Below, piece by piece: positions 35,977 through 44,113 of a stretch of 64,000 nt of DNA; positions within the stretch are counted from its first letter, which is position 1; each line of letters opens with the position of its first letter. Origin of the DNA: Bacillota bacterium (GTDB taxonomy: Bacteria; Bacillota; Clostridia; Lachnospirales; CAG-274). The stretch lies in NCBI GenBank assembly GCA_017543265.1, contig JAFYGI010000028.1:1-64000 (forward strand), written 5' to 3'. Position numbers and translations under genes: made by a program. The notes beneath the pieces are model-generated. The model had not been told where the DNA came from and made no database searches. It saw nothing but the letters and a program-made list of their open reading frames with translations.

Positions 35977-37086
35977 TCAATCTCCTTGGTCAAGCTGGCT
36001 TCTGTAGTTGTTTGCTGCGTTTGTAAAGTCGTTGTAATCGGCGGTAAAGTAATGCTCGCCCGAATTAACGTCCTTTAAAACATAGTAAAGATAATTTGTG
36101 TCGGCGGGATATATTGCCGCCTCTATGCAGGCAGCACCGGGGTTGCCCACGGGACCCGATGGAAGACCCGTGACATAGTAGGTGTTGTGGCCGTCCTGCA
36201 CCTCGAGATCCTCGTAAAGCACACGCTCCTTGCGCTCGCCGAGTGCATATAAGACCGTGGCATCCATCTGGAGCTTCATGCCCTTTGCAATACGGTTTTC
36301 GATAACGGAGGCAACTGTCGCGCGTTCCTCGGGATAGCGCACCTCCGCCTCGATAACGGAGGCCTCGGTCACGATGTCATCGACCGTCTTGCCGCGCATG
36401 GTGGTCTCTGCCCTTAATTCGCCGCTGTATATCTCGTCAAAGCGTGCAAGCATACGCTCGACAATGCCCTTTGCATCGGTGCCTACGGTAATGTTGTAGG
36501 TATCGGGGAAAAGATAGCCCTCAAGCAAAGGCTCCCTGTCGGGTATCTGCTGTACAAAGTCGTAGTTGTAGTCCCTTGAATTTGCGGCCTGCATAAACTC
36601 GTCATAGGTGCAAAGCCCCTGCTCTTCAAGGTATTTTGCTATCTCCTTTGCCCACATTCCCTCTCTTATGGTTATATCGACATACTCCTGCTTAACATAG
36701 CCGCTTTCAAGCGTGTCACATATCTCGTTAAAGTCCATGTAGTTGTTGAAGGTGTAGGTACCGGGCTGGAAGCTGGAGCCCCTGCCCTCACGCCTGCAAA
36801 GATAGATAAACTGCGCCTGACTGTCTATTATGCCCGCCTCGTTAAGCTGTACGGCAATATCCTTTACGGATGCGCCCTGCTCTATGGTAAGGCTTACCTC
36901 GGTCTGCTCCCTGTGCTTTCTCTGCGCCGAGCTTACCTCGAGCGAGTTGAAGCGCTTTACGCCCTCATACAGCTTAAAACAGCCTATAAGCACTATCACC
37001 AGCAGTATTGCGCCCACTATAAGTCCCGTATAGGAGCGCTCCACCTTATTATCGTTCAATTCGTTGTCATCGACCAATTTTTTCAT
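35977..37086 (-). CDS. mltG: Endolytic murein transglycosylase MltG
   Basis: A 369-aa single-pass membrane enzyme that cuts nascent peptidoglycan strands and helps set glycan length. Cytoplasmic tail about 1-22, membrane helix about 23-43, a LysM-like segment (EQGASVKDIAVQLNEAGII), then the YceG catalytic domain with glutamate in ASVIEAEV. The end motif LPSGPVGNPGAACIEAAIYP is a family hallmark. It overlaps truA by 20 bp and ends 1 bp before the methyltransferase gene. Confidence 0.95.
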   Translation of the reverse strand: MKKLVDDNELNDNKVERSYTGLIVGAILLVIVLIGCFKLYEGVKRFNSLEVSSAQRKHREQTEVSLTIEQGASVKDIAVQLNEAGIIDSQAQFIYLCRREGRGSSFQPGTYTFNNYMDFNEICDTLESGYVKQEYVDITIREGMWAKEIAKYLEEQGLCTYDEFMQAANSRDYNYDFVQQIPDREPLLEGYLFPDTYNITVGTDAKGIVERMLARFDEIYSGELRAETTMRGKTVDDIVTEASVIEAEVRYPEERATVASVIENRIAKGMKLQMDATVLYALGERKERVLYEDLEVQDGHNTYYVTGLPSGPVGNPGAACIEAAIYPADTNYLYYVLKDVNSGEHYFTADYNDFTNAANNYRSQLDQGD

Positions 37087-37813
37087 AGTTGACCTCCAAT
37101 AGTGTTAATCCGTTCGGTACAAGTGTTTTGCCCGCACGCGCCCTGTCGCGGCTTTGTATTATCTGCGGTATCTCGTCGGGTTGTATCTTGCCCAGTCCCA
37201 CATATACAAGCGTGCCCGCGATTATCCTTACCATGTTGTATAAAAAACCGTTTCCCCTGACCTTTATGGATATTATATCGCCGCTTTTTTGCACGTCAAG
37301 GCTGTATATCGTGCGCACCGTTGTTTTGGCATCGCTGCCGCTGGCGCAAAAGGCCTTAAAGTCGTGCTCGCCGATAAAATGTATGCAGGCTCGGCGCATT
37401 TTTTCCATATTCAGCGGATAATGTATAAACTCCGTATAGTGGTTTAAAACGGGGTCGCGAAAAGGTGCATTAAGTATTTTATATTCGTATGTTTTGTCTA
37501 TTACGCTGTACTGCGGATGAAAGCCGTCATCCACGATATATGCCCCGTTTACCACGATATCATCGGGCAAAAAGGCATTTACCGCATAGGGCAGCCTGTC
37601 GGCGGGGATATTCTGCTCCACGGTGTAGAGTGCGCCCTGACCCTTGCAGTGCACGCCCGTATCCGTGCGCGATGAGCCCCTGACCGTTATGGGCTTTTTG
37701 TAAAGCTGCGACAAAGCCTCCTCCAGCCGCTGCTGTACCGTCATTTGTCCGCTCTGGCGCTGCCAGCCGCAGTAGTTGGTGCCGTCGTATGCCACCATCA
37801 ACAAAATGTTCAT
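37067..37813 (-). CDS. truA: tRNA pseudouridine synthase A
   Basis: A 248-aa enzyme making pseudouridine at tRNA positions 38-40. The catalytic Asp51 is in SSRTDTGVHCKGQ. VAYDGTNYCGWQRQ opens the fold and NGFLYNMVRIIAGTLVYVG ends it. I chose the ATG at 37813 after GGGGG; an in-frame start six codons earlier would overlap ecfT. The ecfA-ecfA-ecfT-truA order is the common Firmicutes arrangement. Confidence 0.96.
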   Translation of the reverse strand: MNILLMVAYDGTNYCGWQRQSGQMTVQQRLEEALSQLYKKPITVRGSSRTDTGVHCKGQGALYTVEQNIPADRLPYAVNAFLPDDIVVNGAYIVDDGFHPQYSVIDKTYEYKILNAPFRDPVLNHYTEFIHYPLNMEKMRRACIHFIGEHDFKAFCASGSDAKTTVRTIYSLDVQKSGDIISIKVRGNGFLYNMVRIIAGTLVYVGLGKIQPDEIPQIIQSRDRARAGKTLVPNGLTLLEVNYEKIGR

Positions 37814-37814
37814 A

Positions 37815-38618
37815 TCATAACCCCCACACAAGCCTTAAAATAAGCACCGCAAACAAAAACACAAGCACGGACGCAAGTGCGGTATAATCGTTTTTTTCCA
37901 TTACAAGCTCGTTCATTCTGGTACGGTTTATATCGCCGCGGTAGCAGCGTGCCTCCATAGCCATAGCCAGCTCGTCCGCACGGCGAAAGGCCGATACGAA
38001 CAGCGGCACCAGAAGCGGTATCAGGCTTTGCGCCCTTTGTATAAGACCGCCCGTGTCAAAGTCCGCACCCCTTGCCATCTGCGCCTTGCGTATCTTGTCA
38101 AGCTCCTCCACAAGGGTCGGGATAAAGCGCAGCGCAATTGATGTCATCATCGCTATCTCGTGCGCGGGCAGGCCGAACCTTTTGTACGGCTTTAAAAGAT
38201 ATTCCATACCGACAGTAAGCTGTATCGGCGTTGTGGACAGCGTAAGCACGGACGAGCCCATAACAAGCAGTATAAGCCTTACGGCCATTTTTACCGCCAT
38301 AAGTATACCCTGCACGCTTATCCGTATCACGCCGTACTGCCACAGCATATCCTTGCCGCCCGTGAAAAGTATGTTAAGCGCTACCGTAAAGATGATAATG
38401 ACGATTATGGGCTTCAGACCGCCCAGAAGCATTTTTACCGGCACGGCCGACAGCCTGACCACCATTGCAAGGAAAGCCGCGCAAAGCAGATACCCAAGCA
38501 CGCCCTTGGCGATAAAGCACGCCGTTATGTACAAAAACGTGCCCATTATTTTTATTCTTGCATCCAGATTATGTATCACCGAGTTTGTCGGATAATACTG
38601 ACCTATCGTTATATTCAT
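37815..38618 (-). CDS. ecfT: Energy-coupling factor transporter transmembrane protein EcfT
   Basis: A 267-aa membrane scaffold of the group II ECF transporters that import vitamins, linking the two ATPases to exchangeable S components. N-terminal [20 protein letters not shown] is typical. Five to six membrane spans are visible. The ATPase-coupling motifs appear as [11 protein letters not shown] and a later ARCYRG in the last third (the two A-R-G/A-R-x motifs). Start at 38618 follows GGGGGTGAG; it overlaps the ATPase gene by 4 bp. Confidence 0.95.
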   Translation of the reverse strand: MNITIGQYYPTNSVIHNLDARIKIMGTFLYITACFIAKGVLGYLLCAAFLAMVVRLSAVPVKMLLGGLKPIIVIIIFTVALNILFTGGKDMLWQYGVIRISVQGILMAVKMAVRLILLVMGSSVLTLSTTPIQLTVGMEYLLKPYKRFGLPAHEIAMMTSIALRFIPTLVEELDKIRKAQMARGADFDTGGLIQRAQSLIPLLVPLFVSAFRRADELAMAMEARCYRGDINRTRMNELVMEKNDYTALASVLVFLFAVLILRLVWGL

Positions 38619-40369
38619 GCGCTCACCCCCGCCAAAGCATTGTACAATACCTCGCACGCGGTATCCACATCAAAAATACTGCGGGGAAGCGCCGTTCCCT
38701 CGTCGTTGAGCCTGTCCATCAAAAGGGATATCTGCGGCGCATTAAGGCCTATCTCGGTAAGCCTTTTTATATGGCCGAATACCTTTTGCGGTGTGTCAAA
38801 AAACTCCACACAGCCCTTGTTCATCACAAGTATCCTGTCGGCTATGCGGGAGATGTCCTCCATGCTGTGACTGACAAGTATGACCGTCATATCAAGCTCC
38901 TTGTGCATACGCTTTATATTGGCCAAGATCTCGTCACGGCTGTAGGGGTCAAGCCCCGCCGTAGGCTCGTCCAGCACAAGCACCTCGGGGTGCATGGCCA
39001 GCACGCCCGCAATGGCAACGCGCCTTTTCTGACCGCCCGAAAGCTCAAACGGGGATTTTTCGTAATATTCCTCACCCATGCCCACCGATGCCAGCGCATC
39101 CTTTACACGGGTCTGTATCTCTTCCGCGGAAAGACCAAGATTTTCGGGGCCGAAGGCAACATCCTTAAACACGGTCGTTTCAAAAAGCTGATGTTCGGGA
39201 TACTGGAAAACAAGGCCGACACGGCGGCGGACCTCTTTCAGCCTTGACTTGTCGCTGTTTATGTCAAAGCCGTCCAGCATAACACAGCCCTCGTCGGGCT
39301 TTGAAAGTGCGTTAAGATGCTGTATAAGCGTGCTTTTGCCCGAGCCCGTGTGCCCGATAAGGCCTATAAGCTCGCCCTTGCCTATTTTTAGGCTGACATT
39401 TTTAAGCGCAACACTTTCGTAAACCGTCTCCTTGCCGTAGATATGGGTAAGATTTTTTACCTCTATAAGGGTCTGGGGTATCTTGTATTCCCGCTCGTCA
39501 CGGGGGAAGGATACATCCTTTTTAAAGCCCTTTTCAAGCAGAGCCGCCGCCATATCGTCAATTGTCAGTATATCGTTTGGCAGACTTACGCCGCGCTTTA
39601 TAAGCTTGCTTGCAAGCTCCGTCACCTGCGGCACGTCAAGGTGCAGCTGCTTTACCCTTTCCACCTGTCTGAAAATTTCCGCAGGCGTGCCGTCCATAAC
39701 AAGGCTGCCCTTGTCAAACACAGCCACACGGTCGGCAAGGCAGGCCTCCTCCATGTAATGTGTTATAAGCACGATGGTTATGCCCTGCTTGTTAAGCTGC
39801 AAAAGGGTATTTATTACCTGTCTGCGGCCTATCGGGTCAAGCATGGCCGTAGGCTCGTCCAGCACTATGCAGTCGGGACGCATGGCCAGCACGCCCGCAA
39901 TGGCGATACGCTGTTTTTGTCCGCCCGAGAGCATCATAGGCGAGGAATTTCTGTACTTTGACATATTAACGCTTAAAAGCGCATCCTCAACGCGCGTTTT
40001 TATCTCGGCCGAGGGTATGCCCAGGTTTTCGGGGCCGAAGGCTATCTCCTCTTCTATTATCGTTGCAATTATCTGATTGTCGGGGTTTTGAAACACCATG
40101 CCCGCACTTTGTCTTATGCTCCAGGTGTTTTTCTCGTCCGCGGTATCAAGCCCGTTTACCGTCATTTTGCCGTCCGACGGCAGCAAAAGCGCATTTATCT
40201 GCTTGGCAAAGGTGGACTTGCCCGAGCCGTTGTGACCCAGCACGGCTATGAACTGTCCCTTGGGTATGGCTATGTCCAGGCCGTTTATCGCCCTGTTTGT
40301 CACTATCTCCGAATTTTCGTTATATGTTTTGTAATCATAAACAAGATGTTCGCTTTTGACGAAATCCAT
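38615..40369 (-). CDS. Fused EcfA1-EcfA2: two ECF transporter ATPases in one chain
   Basis: A 584-aa protein with two complete ABC ATPase domains. Domain 1 (about 5-240) has Walker [10 protein letters not shown], signature LSGGQKQR and DEPTAMLDP. Domain 2 (about 300-555) has [17 protein letters not shown] and DEPTAGLDP. The join is a short acidic stretch where a separate ecfA2 would begin ([13 protein letters not shown]). No stop or frame change lies between them. The two ATPases of housekeeping ECF transporters are usually separate genes, ecfA1 and ecfA2. The order with ecfT and truA is otherwise standard. Start at 40369 is after GGTGG. Fused dual ATPases are known for some dedicated ECF systems. 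Confidence 0.93.
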   Translation of the reverse strand: MDFVKSEHLVYDYKTYNENSEIVTNRAINGLDIAIPKGQFIAVLGHNGSGKSTFAKQINALLLPSDGKMTVNGLDTADEKNTWSIRQSAGMVFQNPDNQIIATIIEEEIAFGPENLGIPSAEIKTRVEDALLSVNMSKYRNSSPMMLSGGQKQRIAIAGVLAMRPDCIVLDEPTAMLDPIGRRQVINTLLQLNKQGITIVLITHYMEEACLADRVAVFDKGSLVMDGTPAEIFRQVERVKQLHLDVPQVTELASKLIKRGVSLPNDILTIDDMAAALLEKGFKKDVSFPRDEREYKIPQTLIEVKNLTHIYGKETVYESVALKNVSLKIGKGELIGLIGHTGSGKSTLIQHLNALSKPDEGCVMLDGFDINSDKSRLKEVRRRVGLVFQYPEHQLFETTVFKDVAFGPENLGLSAEEIQTRVKDALASVGMGEEYYEKSPFELSGGQKRRVAIAGVLAMHPEVLVLDEPTAGLDPYSRDEILANIKRMHKELDMTVILVSHSMEDISRIADRILVMNKGCVEFFDTPQKVFGHIKRLTEIGLNAPQISLLMDRLNDEGTALPRSIFDVDTACEVLYNALAGVSA

Positions 40370-40405
40370 GTAATACACCACCAAAATAATATTGTTCCAC
40401 AATAG

Positions 40406-40434
40406 ATTTTATCATATATCGGGGGTTTTTTCAA
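40406..40434 (-). promoter_or_regulatory. Promoter of the ecfA-ecfT-truA-mltG run
   Basis: Minus-strand -35 TTGAAA (40429-40434), 17-bp spacer, -10 TAAAAT (40406-40411), ~35 bp before the start. It may drive eight genes down to the subtilase, since all gaps are short or overlapping. Confidence 0.7.
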
Positions 40435-40460
40435 GATAAATTTATGATTTGACAAAATAG

Positions 40461-40517
40461 CGCTGACAGCCGAAGAAACCCCTCCGCCACCGCTGCGCTC
40501 CCCCGGCTGATGCAATG
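40461..40517. repeat. Degenerate fragment of the hairpin-rich intergenic repeat
   Basis: Shares CTGACAGC, GAAACCCCTCCG, CCGCTGCGCTC and GGCTGATGCAATGC with the full copies near 55.0 and 63.5 kb, in scrambled and decayed form. Confidence 0.5.
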
Positions 40518-40554
40518 CTATTTTAAATGTATATGACGTTCCGACCGGTGCAGC

Positions 40555-40600
40555 AAAAAACAGCGGATACATCCCCGCGAGAGGAAAATATCCGCCGTTT
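40555..40600 (-). terminator. Terminator of the transglutaminase/dockerin gene
   Basis: Stem AAACGGCGGATA/TATCCGCTGTTT on the minus strand (one mismatch, loop ~19) followed by six T, just after the stop at 40607. Confidence 0.85.
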
Positions 40601-40606
40601 CTTATC

Positions 40607-42487
40607 TTATGAGTGCATTGCGATATCCCTGAGTATTACTTTAAGGTCGTTATCGTCAACAACATTATTCATATCCGCATCATATTTTTCGTAATCCGTG
40701 TTGTTGCCGGTGCCGGGAATATAGGTCAAATTCGCAAAGGCAATGGCATCAAGCAGGTCGATGGTCTCGTTGCCGTCCACGTCTGCAAAGGGATGCACCT
40801 TCATATTGTACAAAAGGAAGTTCTCGCCGTCGCCGCTGTGCTTGACGGTCAGCAAATGTCTGCCGCTTGGTATATCATAGCCGAGATACATTTTATTTGA
40901 CGAGCCTTCTCGTTCTTCTATCTTGACACCGTCGGCAAATACCTCTACCTTGCCCGCATTGGTCTGTGCCGTAAAATACACCTGTGTTGCACGCTCGGTC
41001 AGAAATGTCACCGAGCCGTTACCCTTGGCATAAAGCACCTTTGTTCCCGCATCAACATACTGCATATTGCCTGTTGTGTTGCCCATTTGTATAAATTTGC
41101 TGCCCGAAACGATGACGTTTTTCAGATCGTCGTTTGCCGCAAAGGCGGCATTGTTGTCATCCGCGGGTATCCTTACGGGGACACTTGTGTCGGACGGTGC
41201 GTAGAACGAGCGGTGCGCAAGTATACTCACCTGCGGCGGGGGATATACCCTGTTGCCGTTTATTATCGTATAATTGCCGGGCGTGACCGAATTGTCATAG
41301 ATGTTGTTGTAGAAGTTTTCGTTGTCGCTCAGCTCGGGCATAACGTCGGGGTACATGGTCAGGTTGGGCTCGTGCCTGAATTCACCGTTATAAAACTGGG
41401 AATACGGTGCATTAAAAAACCTGTACGACATAATGCTTATCCTGTTTCCGCCCGAACCCGTCATAACGGTATCGTCAAGGGTGACATCAAGGCCGTGATA
41501 CTCGCCGTCGTCAAGCATGACCGAATTCCACGCATGACCGCCCATATCTCTGTATGTCCCGTCGGCCTGTCTTTGGTAGGCATGACCCTGTAAGTAATAG
41601 CTCGGTATGCCGTATCTGTTGAACAGCAGCTGTGCGGCCTTTGCATAGCCCTCGCAGACAGCACCCTCGTACTGCTTGTCAAGAATACCGATTATCGAAT
41701 GTGAATAGAAGGTATCAAGCGGTTCTTTCGTTTCAAAATCCGTAAGCGTGTAATTGTTTTCAAGCACCATTTTATCGTGTATCGCCTTTTCCATTTTGTA
41801 ATTGGAGTCATAACAGTCCGATACGGCAGCATCGTATTCCTTGACGGTCTGCGTAATGGCCGCATTTTGTGTAACAACAGCCTCGCCGGTGCAAAATTCG
41901 TTTTTGAGCGAAAAGCCCGCACAAACCAGATTTTCGTCAAAAAATACCTGGTTTATCTTTGATGAGGCAAAATAAAACTGCGGGTTGTCGTAAATGACAG
42001 CCTTGATAACGGTATATATATCCTGATACACCTTTTTGCCCGAATCGGGCTCCAGCACGCTGCTGCCTATGACCTCGTGCAGGGTAAGGCAGTCGGAAAG
42101 GTCGGTTACAAGAAAATACGGTTCTTCAATACCCGAAACATCATATTTCAGCGTTCTTGTGCTGTGTGATGCGCCGTAATTGTACATGGTATTGTATATC
42201 CTTTTGTATATTTCCGCATAAACGGGCGGATACTGCTGCTTTATATACTCATAGCAGGGCAGATTTTTATTGTCAAGCCAATCGGGGGCTTCCTCCGCAG
42301 CAAAGGCCGATACCTCGCCCGGGAGTGCATCTTCAAGCATACCGTCCGGCAGACGGACAGGCTCGGCTTCGCGGCTTTCGCTTATTTCAAGGCCGCCGCA
42401 CGGCATCACCGTTTCGTCCGCGTATGCGGTGTGTACCGCACCAAAGGCCAATACCGCCATAATTGTAAAAATCGCGATCTTTTTCAT
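40607..42487 (-). CDS. Secreted transglutaminase-like protein with C-terminal dockerin
   Basis: A 626-aa exported protein. Signal peptide about 1-23. A transglutaminase-like cysteine protease fold lies at about 225-345 with Cys in GAVCEGYAKAA, His in GGHAWNSVML and Asp in HGLDVTLDD, so the triad is complete. A strand-rich middle (about 430-555) follows. The last ~62 residues form a type I dockerin with two calcium loops, DVDGNETIDLLDAIAF and DADMNNVVDDNDLKVI. This would let it bind a cohesin such as that of the SLH protein at 31.3 kb. Substrate unknown. Its own promoter and terminator flank it. Confidence 0.9.
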   Translation of the reverse strand: MKKIAIFTIMAVLAFGAVHTAYADETVMPCGGLEISESREAEPVRLPDGMLEDALPGEVSAFAAEEAPDWLDNKNLPCYEYIKQQYPPVYAEIYKRIYNTMYNYGASHSTRTLKYDVSGIEEPYFLVTDLSDCLTLHEVIGSSVLEPDSGKKVYQDIYTVIKAVIYDNPQFYFASSKINQVFFDENLVCAGFSLKNEFCTGEAVVTQNAAITQTVKEYDAAVSDCYDSNYKMEKAIHDKMVLENNYTLTDFETKEPLDTFYSHSIIGILDKQYEGAVCEGYAKAAQLLFNRYGIPSYYLQGHAYQRQADGTYRDMGGHAWNSVMLDDGEYHGLDVTLDDTVMTGSGGNRISIMSYRFFNAPYSQFYNGEFRHEPNLTMYPDVMPELSDNENFYNNIYDNSVTPGNYTIINGNRVYPPPQVSILAHRSFYAPSDTSVPVRIPADDNNAAFAANDDLKNVIVSGSKFIQMGNTTGNMQYVDAGTKVLYAKGNGSVTFLTERATQVYFTAQTNAGKVEVFADGVKIEEREGSSNKMYLGYDIPSGRHLLTVKHSGDGENFLLYNMKVHPFADVDGNETIDLLDAIAFANLTYIPGTGNNTDYEKYDADMNNVVDDNDLKVILRDIAMHS

Positions 42488-42528
42488 CTTTATACCTCCT
42501 TTTATGATCCGTGTCCGATGTTACTTAT

Positions 42529-42558
42529 ATTTTACGTCCTGAATGTATGTTTTGTCAA
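42529..42558 (-). promoter_or_regulatory. Promoter of the transglutaminase/dockerin gene
   Basis: Minus-strand -35 TTGACA (42553-42558), 18-bp spacer, -10 TAAAAT (42529-42534), ~40 bp before the start codon. Confidence 0.65.
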
Positions 42559-42740
42559 GTATTATAATATTGTGGATAAAAAGAGAATTTATGCCGTATA
42601 GTCAAGATAGCAAAAAAAGCGAAATAAAAGGGTTTTGACAGATAATACTGCTTACGGCGTAAATTTTCATACGTTTTGTTTGGTATAATACCATTTACAG
42701 CGTAAAGCCTCTTTTATTTGCACTATAACATCAGATAAGA

Positions 42741-42790
42741 AAATAAAAAGCGGATATATCCCTGTTTAAAGAGATATACCCGCTGTTTTT
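42741..42790 (-). terminator. Terminator of the esterase/SLH gene
   Basis: Stem AGCGGGTATATC/GATATATCCGCT with one mismatch on the minus strand, followed by TTTTT-ATTT, immediately after the stop at 42794. Confidence 0.85.
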
Positions 42791-42793
42791 GTT

Positions 42794-44053
42794 TTATTTA
42801 TTCAACACCACGTTTTCGGTAGCCTCTATCTCGTCAAGGGACTGTTCCTTTGCGGCTTCAAGGCTCTGTATCTCCGTTACCTCGTTAAAGGCATCGGTAA
42901 GCACGGCATAGCAGTCCTCCTGTGTAAGGACAGACTTTACACCTTCGTCAAGGCCGATGGATGCAAGGTTTGCAACAGCACTTTTAACGTGCTCGTCCAT
43001 AGTCGCACCCACATTTTCGGGCATCTGCGCACCGCAGGCTCTGAGACCTCTTTCCAGCATAAGCAGCATCTCCGCGGAGGTTATCGTCCTTTCGCCGTCA
43101 AATACCGCCTTGTCGTCACCGAGAACTATACCGTATGCCTTGGCAACAGCTACAGACTCCGCATACTCCGCATCGGCGCTGACATCTGCAAAGTTGTCCT
43201 TTGCGTTTTCGTCGGTAAGCTGGAGCACACGTACAAGCGACTGCGTGAATTGGCCGCGTGAAACGGGCGCATTTTCAAAGTCTGCCGCAAGCGTGAACAC
43301 ACCCTTGTCCGCAAGCTCCTTTGCGGTAAGGTATGCTATCTTTTCACCGCCCCAATGGTTAAGGTGAGTATTGTCTATACCGTTTTTGCCCTTTTCCCTG
43401 TTGTTGTAGATGGCATGATAGTACATGGCACCCTTTTCGCCAAGCTTGTTGTATATGTCCTCTGTGACCTTTGTCATATCAACGTATGTAATGCCCAGCT
43501 CGTCCGCAAGCTCTCTTACGGCATCGTCATAAAGACCGTGGGAGTCCTTTACCTTGCCCGTGTCCTCAAAGTTTCTTCTGGAAATGGGTGTTAAAAGTAT
43601 GGGTGTTGCGCCCTTTTCCTGTACGGGCAGGATATAATTCTTGTAAAGGCTGTTTTTAAAGCTGCCCTCCGTGTCCTTGTCGCCCTTGGGGTCTGTGTAG
43701 CGCAGCTCCTTGTCCTCGTCGCTGGAATTTTTTGCATCGTTGTGGCCGAACTGGATTATAACATAGTCGCCCTCGCCCACATCACGCATCAGCTTGTAGT
43801 AGTTGTCCTCTGTTGTAAAGCTTTTGGAGCTTCTGCCCGAAAGCGCATAGTCCGTAACATTTACGTCCTTTACATACTTGCCGAAGTACATACCCCAGCC
43901 TGCACGCGGGAGCGCATAGTTTTCGTCAAAACCGTATTCGCACGCCGTAGAGTCGCCTGCGATAAATACATCGGGCGTATCCGCCATTGCGGGCACACAA
44001 AGTGCCGAAAATGCCATGATACCGGTAAGTAATGCTGCCAAAGTTCTTTTCAT
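42794..44053 (-). CDS. SGNH esterase, rhamnogalacturonan acetylesterase-like (CE12), with SLH-like C-terminus
   Basis: A 419-aa exported protein. Signal peptide about 1-24. An SGNH-hydrolase domain spans about 25-250, with the nucleophile serine in IAGDSTACEYGF, glycine block YALSGRSSKSF, asparagine block IQFGHNDAKN and the catalytic pair in DNTHLNHWGG. This order and spacing match rhamnogalacturonan acetylesterases, which remove acetyl groups from pectin. An SLH-like repeat follows (FADVSADAEYAESVAVAKAY, then ITSAEMLLMLERGLR), and weaker copies flank it. This suggests wall attachment. Start at 44053 follows GGAGG. Related xylan or peptidoglycan esterases are possible. Confidence 0.85.
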   Translation of the reverse strand: MKRTLAALLTGIMAFSALCVPAMADTPDVFIAGDSTACEYGFDENYALPRAGWGMYFGKYVKDVNVTDYALSGRSSKSFTTEDNYYKLMRDVGEGDYVIIQFGHNDAKNSSDEDKELRYTDPKGDKDTEGSFKNSLYKNYILPVQEKGATPILLTPISRRNFEDTGKVKDSHGLYDDAVRELADELGITYVDMTKVTEDIYNKLGEKGAMYYHAIYNNREKGKNGIDNTHLNHWGGEKIAYLTAKELADKGVFTLAADFENAPVSRGQFTQSLVRVLQLTDENAKDNFADVSADAEYAESVAVAKAYGIVLGDDKAVFDGERTITSAEMLLMLERGLRACGAQMPENVGATMDEHVKSAVANLASIGLDEGVKSVLTQEDCYAVLTDAFNEVTEIQSLEAAKEQSLDEIEATENVVLNK

Positions 44054-44084
44054 GTTTTTAACCTCCAAATCATATAATACATTT

Positions 44085-44113
44085 ATTTTATCATATTTAA
44101 TTTAAAATTGCAA
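44085..44113 (-). promoter_or_regulatory. Possible promoter of the esterase/SLH gene
   Basis: Minus-strand TTGCAA (44108-44113), 17-bp spacer, TAAAAT (44085-44090), overlapping the stop of the upstream LRR gene. Weak -35, so read-through from upstream is also possible. Confidence 0.4.
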
